From positions 20,099 through 84,098 of the forward strand of contig JAQXZA010000012.1 in assembly GCA_029226955.1 (NCBI GenBank): a stretch of 64,000 nucleotides of DNA, in the 5' to 3' direction. Position numbers and translations under genes: made by a program. The number at the start of each line of letters is the position of its first letter. Positions within the stretch are counted from its first letter, which is position 1. This document shows positions 56,178 to 64,000 of this stretch, piece after piece. A model generated the notes under the pieces. The model saw only the letters and a list, made by a program, of their open reading frames with translations, was not told the origin of the DNA and made no database searches. This DNA comes from Clostridia bacterium. Its GTDB lineage: Bacteria > Bacillota > Clostridia > Oscillospirales > Acutalibacteraceae.

Positions 56178-57458
56178 GTATTTCATCCTTTAATTAACTC
56201 GACTTTTTGACAGGCAGTGTATCAACAATGATTTCTTCCGATACATCAATGTCATCAAGATTATATTTCCAATGGAACACAATAGGTTCTTCATTTATTT
56301 CTGCAAAATATTTGTAGATTCGATTAGTAAGTTCCTCCTTAGATTTGACACGGATACCTCTGAGCATCTGACGTGTCATCTTGCTAAAGAAACCTTCAAC
56401 CATATTGAGCCATGATCCATGTTTGGGAGTGAATACAAATTCGAATCTTCCCGGTACGGTCGTCAAGTATTTTCTGGTCGCCTCTGATGTATGAACTTTA
56501 AGATTATCGAGTACTATGCGCACTTTGTCTCCTTTTGGGTACTTGTTGTCTAATAGCTTCAAAAATTCAATGTATTCCTTGCTGCTGTGCTTGTCTCTTA
56601 CAAGAGGAATCGCTTCTCCTGTTTGAAGATCAATTGCAGCTAATAATGAAAGAGTACCCAAACGTTTATATTCGTAATCTCTACTGATGGTCGAATGCTT
56701 CTCGTCCGGCATTAAATCATCTGATGTTGCTGCAATAGCCTGTATTCCTGGCTTTTCATCATAAGACAGCACATGAACAGGTGTATCATCAGATACAATA
56801 AGCTTTCCAGCTTCATCAAACTGCATTTCGAGCTGTTTATACACAAGCAGGACATTATGCATTTTGGAATCAAAATCAGGATCTCGGTTCTCACAGTAAT
56901 AAGTTATTTTATGTGGCTTTATATCTGCCGCATCAAGAATCTTATTTACTGTACTTTTATGAATGGTGGAAAGTCTTGTGTATCCAGCTGCTTCGGCAGT
57001 TTTATTAATATGTGAAGTCAGCTTAGCATATGTCCAGGTTTCAGCAGCATATCCAAAATCAATTGGTTTCTGGCAGGCAATGTTAATAATCCAAGCTTTT
57101 TCTTCGTCTGTAATCTCAGCATTTCTGCCACGGCCAGGAGCATCAAAGAGTGCTTTTTCAATGCCGCCTTCTTTAAACTTTTTTAGGCAAAGCATGACGC
57201 TGCAGCGGTTAAGACCTACTTTATCAGCAATTGCATCTATTGATACGGCATCCGCACGTAATAATAGGATTCGTGCTCTTGTGACTGTTTGAGCCTGAAT
57301 TGTTCTAGCACGAGTTTGAAGTTCGAGATATTCTTTTTCTTCCTTACTAAGTTCAATTGATGATGCTCTTTTTCCCATGAAAATGTCCTCCAAAATCTTT
57401 ATAAGAACATTATAGCACAGCTTTCTAATATAGTCGAGTTATTAAAAAGATATTATAC
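56178..57458 (-). mobile_element. IS630-family insertion in the Hsp70-like gene
   Basis: A 1281-base element flanked by TA on both sides (56176-56177 and 57459-57460), the target duplication of the IS630/Tc1/mariner group. The ends are imperfect inverted repeats: the outer CTAGTAT and inner TAACTCGAC blocks occur at both ends in opposite orientation (23 of 29 positions agree when aligned). It contains one transposase gene. The clean TA duplication and restored host frame indicate recent insertion. Confidence 0.88.
56194..57378 (-). CDS. IS630 transposase
   Basis: 394 residues from the ATG at 57378, after TTGGAGG; the track start at 57393 lies before that site. The N-terminus is a pair of helix-turn-helix domains (SIDAIADKVGLNRCSVMLCLKKF). 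The DDE catalytic core has VHVLSYDEKPGIQA (first Asp), RIVLDNLKVHTS (second Asp) and TPKHGSWLNMVEGFFSKMTR (Glu). All three acidic residues are present, so it may be active. It is read opposite to the gene it interrupts. Confidence 0.92.
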   Translation of the reverse strand: MGKRASSIELSKEEKEYLELQTRARTIQAQTVTRARILLLRADAVSIDAIADKVGLNRCSVMLCLKKFKEGGIEKALFDAPGRGRNAEITDEEKAWIINIACQKPIDFGYAAETWTYAKLTSHINKTAEAAGYTRLSTIHKSTVNKILDAADIKPHKITYYCENRDPDFDSKMHNVLLVYKQLEMQFDEAGKLIVSDDTPVHVLSYDEKPGIQAIAATSDDLMPDEKHSTISRDYEYKRLGTLSLLAAIDLQTGEAIPLVRDKHSSKEYIEFLKLLDNKYPKGDKVRIVLDNLKVHTSEATRKYLTTVPGRFEFVFTPKHGSWLNMVEGFFSKMTRQMLRGIRVKSKEELTNRIYKYFAEINEEPIVFHWKYNLDDIDVSEEIIVDTLPVKKSS

Positions 57459-57460
57459 TA

Positions 57461-59403
57461 GACTTCTTCGTATAGGTATAGGACAGCTCAGCAAACGGGC
57501 AGAGCTAAAACACTATGAAAACCCTACGGTTATGGAATTTATCAGTCTTGACAGATTTATGAAAGCATATAATAATGAACAGGGCAGACCACATACATCA
57601 ATTCAGGATCTTACTGTATCGCATAAAGCCTACAACAGCATGAAAAACTGTGAACAAAGTGATTTGTTTTATTCGTTTTTCTATGATATAAAGCAATGGT
57701 GCGGTGACGGAGAACGATACAAACAAATCAAAATTATTGACCAGAATAAGCAAGAACACATATTGCCAAAATATCTTGATATAAAAGATAACGAGTTTGA
57801 CCCTGTTGAAATTTACGCATATTATCTCGGACTTTTTATAAATAATATGCGTAACGGGATATACATTAATTATATACTGTCTTTCCCAGTTACATACGAA
57901 AAAGCGGTTAAGGAAAAACTTCTGAACAGCTTTACAAAAGGTATCAAAAAATCCTTGCCTGACGCAGTTCTGTCCGACAACAATGTTATGAATAAATTTA
58001 AAGTAAGACAGGGAATAAGTGAGCCAGCCGCATATGCAATATGTGCACTTAAAAATTTCGGCTTGAATCCAATAGGAAATCAAAAAATATTCTATGGCAT
58101 TTTTGATTTCGGCGGCGGTACAACCGACTTTGATTTTGGTCTTTACAGATGTGCTGATGAAGAAACGGAAGACAGATACGACTATGTGATCGAACAGTTT
58201 GGTTCTGAGGGCGATAAATTTCTTGGCGGTGAAAATCTTCTTGAACTTCTGTCCTTTGAAATTTTCAAGGCAAATCAGCACAACCTTAGATATAAGAGTG
58301 ATGAAGAACCGGGCTATTCATTCTTTAAACCTACCGAATGTGACGACTTTGCCGGCAGTGAAACGCTTATTTCAAATTCACAGGAGGCAAAAAGAAATAC
58401 CAAACAGCTTATGGAGGCTCTTCGTCCGATATGGGAGGGCATAGTTGACTATAAAGATAAAAACAATACCCAAGCTCAAAAGAACGAAAAAACTTCAACT
58501 AAATATTATACTCATGAAAGCGGATATATTCTGAAAAACGGTCAGGAAATTTTCCAGTCAGGAAAAATAATGGTCGATCTGTTTGATAAAAACGGTAAAA
58601 GACATCCTGGTGTTGCGTTGGATATCGTGAACAAAAGCAGTAATATCAATGTTGATATATTCGGTATATTAGAAAGAAGAATACAAAAAGGCGTAAACAA
58701 CTTTTTTGAGGCGTTAAAACTTTCGTTTGACAACAGAATTTCTGACGGTCAGGATAATATTCATATTTTTCTTGCCGGAAATTCATCAAAATCTCCAATT
58801 CTTCATAAGTGTTTTATTAACACTATGAAATTGCACAGTGATAAAATATCTGACGGACGAGAAAAAAATCCAGCCAAATATTTCAAATTATATTATCCGC
58901 TTGGTACACCGGAAGCAATAAAAATTCAAAAAGAAAACAAAGTAGACGTTGATCTTAACGATGTAATGATGCCAACAGGAAAAACAGGCGTTGCCTATGG
59001 TCTGATAGAAGGCAGAACCGGTGGAAATATAAAGGTCATATCCAGCATACCCGCCGGAAAAGAAATAAGGTTCAATTACTATGTCGGCAGAGCCAAAAGA
59101 GGTGCTTTCAAGGTTATACTCGACAGAAACATTGAATATGGTAAATGGGTAAAATTTATTGATGCAGGTCTTGATGAGTTTGAATTGTACTATTCGGATC
59201 TTCCTGAATCAGCAAGCGGCTCTTACAGCGTTGAAAATATGAAAAAGAAAATCCGTATGATAGATTATACCGATGATGAAGCAGATATTTACATAAGAGC
59301 GGTAGCCCCTTCAAAAATAGAGTATTCCGTTGCCAAAAGTCCAGAGGACGCTCAGAATGGCAAATTCTTATGCGATACAGTTGTTATTGACTTAAACGGC
59401 TGA
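57461..59403 (+). pseudogene. Hsp70-like ATPase, 3' part (split by IS630)
   Basis: Continues the frame of the 5' part: RLLRIGIGQLSKRAELKHYENP, then YILSFPVTYEK. The phosphate-2 loop FDFGGGTTDFDFGLY is at about residue 534 of the joined protein. The adenosine-type loop IHIFLAGNSSKSPIL is present, and a C-terminal beta-rich region ends VVIDLNG. The track's start at 57532 is an internal ATG. The fold is clearly Hsp70/actin-like, but there is no typical EEVD-type tail or DnaK substrate lid. With the GrpE-like protein at 49973 it suggests a dedicated chaperone cycle in this operon. It is the last gene of the plus-strand operon. Confidence 0.85.
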
Positions 59404-59415
59404 CAAATGTGTACT

Positions 59416-59452
59416 GGTTCTATCAGACCCCTACGGTTCTACAATGGTTCTA
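59416..59452 (+). repeat. GGTTCTA repeats, possible integrase arm sites (right)
   Basis: GGTTCTA occurs at 59416, 59435 and 59446, about 100-135 bases left of the second attachment-core copy. The 11-base spacing of the last two equals that of the GGTTCT pair at 4427/4438 near guaA. Together with the core repeats they would make a complete attP after circularisation. The stretch 59404-59677 has no gene. Confidence 0.4.
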
Positions 59453-59552
59453 AAACAGTGTGCAAACATAGAAACCTTGATGATGAATCCGTTATTTTTA
59501 AACGAAACGGATGTTAAAAACGGTTCAAAATATAAAAATATCAATGTTTTGA

Positions 59553-59567
59553 ATTGAGTGGGAATGA
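59553..59567 (+). repeat. Second copy of guaA 3'-end attachment core
   Basis: ATTGAGTGGGAATGA matches the guaA terminus (4342-4356) at 14 of 15 bases. It is not part of any gene here. It sits 110 bases from the 3' end of an integrase, the normal int-attachment site geometry. It probably marks both the right end of the 55 kb island and the left end of the next element. Confidence 0.7.
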
Positions 59568-59677
59568 TTAACAAAATGGCTGAAATACGCATTAAAACTA
59601 TGTTTACAATGTCAATTTTAAATTAAGCGTACCAAAATCGTACTAAATACGGCAAAAAATAAAAAACGTTTATATTT

Positions 59678-60752
59678 TTACTCGTTTAAAAAGTTATCGT
59701 GCAGCTCTTCAAGCTTACTTGCTACTTCTGATTGTTTATTCGGATATAAGTGCGAGTAGGTTTGAAGTGTTGTTTCGATATTCTCGTGTCCGAGTCGTTC
59801 GGATATGAGAAGCGGGGAAAAGCCAAGTTCAATCAGCAATGATGCGTGACTGTGTCTGAGGTCATGTACTCGTATCTTCTTGACATTTGCTTTTTTGCTG
59901 TACTTTTTCATTCGTTTCCACAAATAATATTTGTTGAACGGAAACAGTCGTTGCTCAGAAGACAGATTATAAATCTTGCTTGCGTAGTCTTGTATCTCTG
60001 TCATCAGGAATGAAGGCAAGGTAATTACTCTTTTGCTCTTTTTGGTCTTGGGGGTGAGTATCAGGTCTTTACCTTTGTACCGTGCGTAGTTTTTATTGAT
60101 TTTTACAGTACCGTTTGTAAAATCAAAATCGGATATATTTAGTGCGAGCATTTCGCCGGAACGCATACCTGAATAATACAGCAGCATAAACATCACGTGA
60201 GCGTGTATGTCATCAAACAGCATTGATGAACGTATTAAATTCTTCTTGCGTCCAGAATTGCATATTGTCAGCGTTCTTTTTTCCCATACTTCCGCAATCT
60301 CTTGCCGGGTTACTTTTCAATCCGTAATACTTGACGGCAAAGTTGAAAATTGCCGACAGCTGATTGTTGATAGTTTTGAGGTAAGTTTCTTTGTAGTTTT
60401 CGGGTGAGGATATAAGCTCGGTCTGCCAATTACGGACTGTTGTCGCCGTAATTGTGTTTATAGGCATATCTCCAAAGAACGGCAAGAGTTTAGTATTTAT
60501 CATAAACTCTTTGTTTGACAATGTGGTCGGCTTGATTCGTGGGGCTATATCATCTTTGTACAGTTCGACAAGGCTTCTGAAAGTCATTGAGCAGTCAGCA
60601 GAGGATTTGCGGATAAATTCGTTTTCCCACTCTTTTGCCTCTCGCTTGGTAGCAAAGCCTTCTTTCTTTTTACGCTTACGTTTGCCTTGCCAGTCGGTAT
60701 AGTAAAAGCTACAATACCATTTGCCGGTTTCTTCATTTTTATATTGTGGCAT
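59678..60752 (-). pseudogene. int: Tyrosine integrase, frameshifted
   Basis: Two frames form one integrase. MPQYKNEETGKWYCSFYYTDWQG to EEFNTFINAV (arm- and core-binding domains) is read to 60213. DDIHAHVMFMLLYYSGMRSGEMLAL to the end (catalytic Arg, HDLRHSHASLL, LGHENIETTL and Tyr in YSHLYP) is read in another frame. Removing one base from the AAA at 60214-60216 joins them as INAVDDIHAHV, giving 357 residues. It closely resembles the intact integrase at 26910. The 3' end faces the guaA-type attachment copy, so this is the best candidate for the enzyme using that site, if not disabled. Confidence 0.85.
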
Positions 60753-60809
60753 AAATATTCCTCCTTAAAATTTTCCGCTGTCGGACTCGCACTCCGGCAG
60801 CGGATTTTT

Positions 60810-61451
60810 TTAATTTACATTCTCAACTTCTTTAGCTGTTACTTCAAATTTTAGTTCTGTTCCGCCTATTGGCTTATATGATACTTCAAGTTTTTGCCAG
60901 TTTTCAGGAACTTCAAAAGCAATAGCACCTTGCAATTTTTTGCCGGCAGCTAAGTCACCTGAAAATATTTTATATCCATCCGGATAATACAGCAATGTTG
61001 ATTGAGTAATGCTCATATCATCACAGTAAGCTTTGATATAAAACATATTTATATGCTCATCTTCAGAAGATACATTTTCAGCTTTGAGATTTAAAACTAC
61101 ATACTTTTTGCCGCTGTCTGGCTTTTGTTCAAAACTCTTTTCATTAATAACTGAATACGACTTTGCAGATTGAAATATAATTTTTAAGGTATCACTTGTT
61201 GCAGATTCACCGATATGTGCGACTGCTTTATCAGTTGCATTTTCTTTGCTGCTTTCAACAGATGATTCAGCCGGCTCAGATGAGATTGTTACAGGTTGGC
61301 TACTGTTTGTTGCTGATGATTCCACAGGTTCAGATGATATGGTTACAGGCTTACTGGTTTTTGATGATGTTTCTCCGCAAGCAGTTCCTGCACCTACAAG
61401 CAAAACGGCAGAGCAAAGTGTAGCCATAATAATTTTTGCATTTCTTTTCAT
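60810..61451 (-). CDS. Secreted lipoprotein (DUF4352-like)
   Basis: 213 residues with a lipoprotein signal (KIIMATLCSAVLLVGAGTAC, lipobox Cys at about 25), then a Ser/Pro-rich linker with a duplicated KPVTISSEPVESS/QPVTISSEPAESS unit. An immunoglobulin-like beta domain follows (GKKYVVLNLKAENVSSEDEHI; GDLAAGKKLQGAIAFEVPENW), typical of DUF4352/telomeric-repeat-like lipoproteins on Gram-positive mobile elements. It should be attached to the outside of the membrane. The function is unknown; surface exclusion is one possibility for element-borne lipoproteins. Confidence 0.8.
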   Translation of the reverse strand: MKRNAKIIMATLCSAVLLVGAGTACGETSSKTSKPVTISSEPVESSATNSSQPVTISSEPAESSVESSKENATDKAVAHIGESATSDTLKIIFQSAKSYSVINEKSFEQKPDSGKKYVVLNLKAENVSSEDEHINMFYIKAYCDDMSITQSTLLYYPDGYKIFSGDLAAGKKLQGAIAFEVPENWQKLEVSYKPIGGTELKFEVTAKEVENVN

Positions 61452-61559
61452 AATTTGTCAATCCTTTCATTTTATGCGTGATACGTCTTGATTGTTAGAT
61501 GTTTTCACGCTATAATATTGATGAAAGGTAGTATTTTCCACTTACTATTTTTCGTTTAA

Positions 61560-61598
61560 GCCGCTCTCTGACCGCTACTCAGAGGGCGGCTGTTTTTT
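61560..61598 (+). terminator. Hairpin with T-run
   Basis: GCCGCTCTCTGA/TCAGAGGGCGGC stem with a 7-base loop, then TGTTTTTTT on the plus strand. It abuts the 3' end of the minus-strand HsdR-N-like gene; on that strand it is preceded by the A-run and could also serve as its terminator. Confidence 0.55.
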
Positions 61599-62617
61599 TA
61601 TAGATATTTTTTAATCTCATCAACAGAACTTAAATCTTGTGCAGGAGTTCCGATTTTACGGAGCTGAATAGAACAATCGGATTTTGAAATCTTAATTATA
61701 CCAAACTTTCTTTCAACGGAATATATATGTAATTTTAAATAATCATCATTTTCTTCTTGCTGAAATGAAAAATCCGATAAACAATCAGTTAATAATTTTA
61801 TTATTTCATCAGTTATTGATTGAGGTGTAGAAATATTTGATGTTTCTACTGTTTTTGGTGTTTCTGTATGTTCATCATCATTGTTTTCTTGTGGCTGCAA
61901 TTCCAAAATAGAATTTTCTATTGTAACACCTAAAACTTTTTTCATTGCTCTTTTTGTGGCTTCACGATATTTTTCAATCATCTGAGATGTAATTCTGTTT
62001 CCGGTTTTTACTTCAGGACGCAAGAGAAAATATTTAACTATTTCATCACTTGGAGAAATTAAATCTTGCATTAAGGTCTTTTCAACAACTTTTTCATATT
62101 TTTGATAAAATGCTTTTGAAATAATACTCTTTAAGTCAAAATTATCTTTATGGAACTGGTTTATTAAAGAAGTATAAATTATCGGGTCATCATCTATTAA
62201 ATTAAACGATAAAAAAGGCTCATCATCCATAACATTCGGAGCATTCAAGTCGCTGAAAAATTGATAAGTAACACCATTTGTCAAAATAGCAATACGGCAA
62301 CGGTTTGTAGCAAAGTAACGATATAATTGACCCTGTTGCTGTTTTTGAAGTTTCATTCCTGCACGCTTTACTTCTATGAGAATAACAGGTTCTCCGTCTT
62401 TAAGAATGGCATAATCTATTTTTTCGCCTTTTTTTGTTGCAACATCACAGACAAATTCCGGCATAAATTCATTTGTATTAAATACATCATATCCCAAAAG
62501 TTGAAAAAACGGCATAACAAGAGAGGTTTTTGTTGCTTCTTCGGTCAAGTCGTCAAAATGCTTTTGTGTTCTCTTAACCTTAGATAAATATCGTTTAAGA
62601 TCTTCTTCAAAACTCAT
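61598..62617 (-). CDS. Stand-alone HsdR N-terminal-like endonuclease
   Basis: 339 residues. The N-terminal domain resembles the type I restriction enzyme R protein nuclease (HSDR_N). TSLVMPFFQLLGYDVFNTNEFMPEF is followed by EKIDYAILKDGEPVILIEVKRAG, the Asp and ExK of the PD-(D/E)XK site, and then QGQLYRYFATNRCRIAILTNG. No helicase, M or S genes are nearby. The C-terminus has a small beta domain (LHIYSVERKFGIIKI). Such lone proteins are common on phages and integrative elements, where their role is unclear. It lies between the lipoprotein and the repressor. Confidence 0.82.
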   Translation of the reverse strand: MSFEEDLKRYLSKVKRTQKHFDDLTEEATKTSLVMPFFQLLGYDVFNTNEFMPEFVCDVATKKGEKIDYAILKDGEPVILIEVKRAGMKLQKQQQGQLYRYFATNRCRIAILTNGVTYQFFSDLNAPNVMDDEPFLSFNLIDDDPIIYTSLINQFHKDNFDLKSIISKAFYQKYEKVVEKTLMQDLISPSDEIVKYFLLRPEVKTGNRITSQMIEKYREATKRAMKKVLGVTIENSILELQPQENNDDEHTETPKTVETSNISTPQSITDEIIKLLTDCLSDFSFQQEENDDYLKLHIYSVERKFGIIKISKSDCSIQLRKIGTPAQDLSSVDEIKKYL

Positions 62618-62667
62618 ATAATACTACCTTTCTATTACTGCCCTTGTCATTGTTGATAAGGGTAGTT

Positions 62668-63081
62668 TTATTTTTTTGTTTTGCTTTCATTTTCGATTTC
62701 ATCAATTTTTGCAATTATTTTTGAACGCTGAATTAAATCAAGTTTTTTTATCATTTCAAGCAATTTAAGGTCATCTTGTTCTGTTGTATTTATGTTGATA
62801 TTTCCGTTAATAGCTTGATTACCATTATTGTTGTTATTTCCGTTTATGTATGTGCCACCGGTTATGGTAGGGTTGTCTGTTCTACCTAATAGATAATCAA
62901 CAGAGCAGTCGAGGTAGTCGGCGATTTTGGCAAGACTATCTCCTTTTAACATAGAACCATTATACATATTTGATAGGGTGTTTTTATTTAGGTCAAGGTC
63001 TTCTAACATTGTTTTTAGTTGCACATTTCTTGTTTTAGCTGTATTTTTTATTGTTTCAGCTATTTTGGTAGATTCATACAT
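62668..63081 (-). CDS. XRE-family repressor with Asn/Gly-rich linker
   Basis: 137 residues. An N-terminal Cro/CI-type helix-turn-helix (QLKTMLEDLDLNKNTLSNMYNGSMLKGDSLAKIADYLDCSVDYLLGRT) is followed by a repetitive linker (GTYINGNNNNNGNQAINGN). A C-terminal helix pair follows (LKLLEMIKKLDLIQRSKIIAKI) for dimerisation. It is divergent from the XRE gene at 63314, the usual genetic switch layout of an integrative element; the operators should lie in 63082-63313. Confidence 0.88.
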   Translation of the reverse strand: MYESTKIAETIKNTAKTRNVQLKTMLEDLDLNKNTLSNMYNGSMLKGDSLAKIADYLDCSVDYLLGRTDNPTITGGTYINGNNNNNGNQAINGNININTTEQDDLKLLEMIKKLDLIQRSKIIAKIDEIENESKTKK

Positions 63082-63313
63082 AAATTAACACTCCTTTTTG
63101 TATATTGATACAAAATCAATATTTTTATGGAAAATATACTTGAAATCCATAAAATTATGGAATATAATATAACCAAGCTATTCAAAAGGGTGCAGAAAAC
63201 CCCAAGATATGAAAGCCTTGATAATATTTAACTGTTTGTCGACCTTATTATACATTATTTTGGTGAAAATATCAATAGCTGAGTTATATTTTCGACAAAA
63301 AGAGGTGATTGAA

Positions 63314-63508
63314 ATGTCGTTCTCAGAAAATGTTAAGAAGTTCAGAGAAGAAAAAGGAATGACACAGGGAGAACTTGCGACTCGTGTTAAAGTTGCACAA
63401 CCTATGATTGCTCTGTACGAAAAAGGGGAAAAAGTCCCCAACATTTTTAACGGTGTCCGTCTTGCCAAAGCACTCGGCACAACCTGCGAGGAACTGGTGG
63501 CGGAATGA
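63314..63508 (+). CDS. XRE-family regulator (Cro-like)
   Basis: 64 residues from the ATG at 63314, after AGAGGTGAT; the track start at 63209 has no site. It is a single helix-turn-helix domain: FREEKGMTQGELATRVKVAQPMIALYEKGEKVPNIFNGVRLAKALGTTCEELV. It is divergent from the larger repressor and probably opposes it in the element's lysogeny-like switch. The next gene starts 15 bases downstream. Confidence 0.85.
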   Translation: MSFSENVKKFREEKGMTQGELATRVKVAQPMIALYEKGEKVPNIFNGVRLAKALGTTCEELVAE

Positions 63509-63523
63509 AAGGGGGTGAAATAA

Positions 63524-63736
63524 ATGGAGAAAAAGCCATTTTTTCCGATACTTGAAGCTGAAATTGCAAAGCGTGGCATAAAGAAAAAAGATATAGCAGA
63601 GCGACTTGAAATTACACAAAAATCTTTGAGCAATAAATGTATGGGCAAAACGAAATTTTTGTTGGACGAGGCTATTATTATTCACTCTATGTTTCCGGAC
63701 TTGTCAATAGACGAGCTGTTCAGCCACAGCGGGTGA
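63524..63736 (+). CDS. Small helix-turn-helix regulator
   Basis: 70 residues, PILEAEIAKRGIKKKDIAERLEITQKSLSNKCMGKTKFLLDEAI. This is an XRE-like helix-turn-helix of the kind found as early genes on Firmicutes phages and elements. It has a GGGGTGA site and follows the Cro-like gene in the same direction. Confidence 0.75.
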   Translation: MEKKPFFPILEAEIAKRGIKKKDIAERLEITQKSLSNKCMGKTKFLLDEAIIIHSMFPDLSIDELFSHSG

Positions 63737-63772
63737 GTGTTTCCGTACCCGTGTCAAAGATGTTGAAAGAAG

Positions 63773-63889
63773 GTGATAAAAATAGATGTTGTAGTAATAA
63801 TTGTTCTGTTAGTGTTGCTCATAATTATCGCTTCTACTTTTTGGGTTTTTATAATAAATAATACCAGTTTCCAAGTTTTCATAAAATAA
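63773..63889 (+). CDS. Possible 38-residue membrane peptide
   Basis: A GTG-started frame after GAAAGAAG encodes VIKIDVVVIIVLLVLLIIIASTFWVFII, a single hydrophobic helix, and then runs into the IS left end. The spacing from the ribosome site is poor. It may be a truncated small membrane-protein gene of the second element, or chance. Confidence 0.3.
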   Translation: MIKIDVVVIIVLLVLLIIIASTFWVFIINNTSFQVFIK

Positions 63890-64000
63890 AAAGTGAATTA
63901 CTGACCAAAAGGTGATAAAATGGTAAATGACCAAATAAACCATTGGAAACCTAAAGGAGTAATTCACATGAAAACATTATATACCAAAACACCTACAATA
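63863..64000 (+). mobile_element. Left end of an IS (same type as at 17324)
   Basis: From ACCAGTTTCCAAGTTTTCATAAA onward this matches 17324-17460 with scattered substitutions. The transposase begins at 63968 (MKTLYTKTP) after AAAGGAGT, and the window ends 11 codons in. Here the start of the frame is undamaged, so this copy may be the intact one. It lies in the same orientation as the truncated copy 46.5 kb to the left. Confidence 0.75.

Noticed and set aside
1-64000. CRISPR arrays, rRNA or tRNA genes
   Set aside because: No regularly spaced direct repeats, no tRNA cloverleaf or conserved rRNA segments were found on reading the window.

Overview
This window looks like the chromosome of a low-GC gut Firmicute. 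The Ruminococcaceae/Oscillospirales are the most likely group, judging from AT-rich codon use, strong AGGAGG ribosome sites and the styles of the accessory families; this is inference and no 16S is present. The first 4.4 kb is housekeeping purine/amino-sugar metabolism: the 3' part of purA, then glmS and guaA. Everything after guaA is accessory DNA.

The 3' end of guaA, a known integration hotspot, has a near-copy (14 of 15 bases) at 59553-59567, immediately before a tyrosine integrase. I read 4357-59552 as about 55 kb of island DNA in the guaA attachment site, followed by a second guaA-type element that starts with its own (frameshifted) integrase and runs off the right edge.

Island layout: (1) 4754-7802, a four-gene cluster of unknown function (TerB-like protein, 442-residue protein, YkgJ-type Cys-cluster protein, glycine-zipper membrane protein). 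(2) 8032-11511, two ATPases fused to PD-(D/E)XK-like domains. (3) 11580-17132, an IS256 relic, a minus-strand set of hydrolase/thioesterase genes with two damaged members, and a TetR regulator. (4) 17324-28490, a truncated IS and then an integrative/mobilizable element: YqaJ exonuclease, Rad52-like annealing protein, amidoligase plus class II glutamine amidotransferase, an unknown gene, D5-type helicase, RHH protein, broken relaxase, excisionase-like protein, integrase, mobilization protein. (5) 29008-42325, a BREX type 3 operon (brxF, brxC, pglX, brxHII, pglZ, brxA) with a two-gene CBASS (CD-NTase and Cap15-like effector) inserted between pglX and brxHII. pglX carries a one-base frameshift. 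(6) 42516-59403, two divergent operons that I cannot match to a described system. On the minus strand they encode a dynamin-like GTPase, a HerA-like ATPase with a Ser-rich linker, a WHH nuclease toxin and a SUKH immunity protein. On the plus strand they encode a coiled-coil protein with a GrpE-like C-terminus, a second HerA-like ATPase with a Ser-rich linker, an amphipathic/glycine-rich protein, an unknown protein and a long Hsp70-like ATPase. An IS630 element splits the Hsp70-like gene, and removing it with one TA restores the frame exactly. (7) From 59678, the second element: integrase, lipoprotein, stand-alone HsdR-N-like protein, divergent XRE regulators, and the left end of the same IS found at 17324.

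The best candidate for an undescribed system is the dynamin/HerA/Hsp70/GrpE-like/WHH-toxin locus. The most striking known-family arrangement is CBASS nested inside BREX-3. Several genes are broken by single-base changes, so either the island is decaying or the assembly has residual indels. All calls are from reading the sequence; no database search was run.
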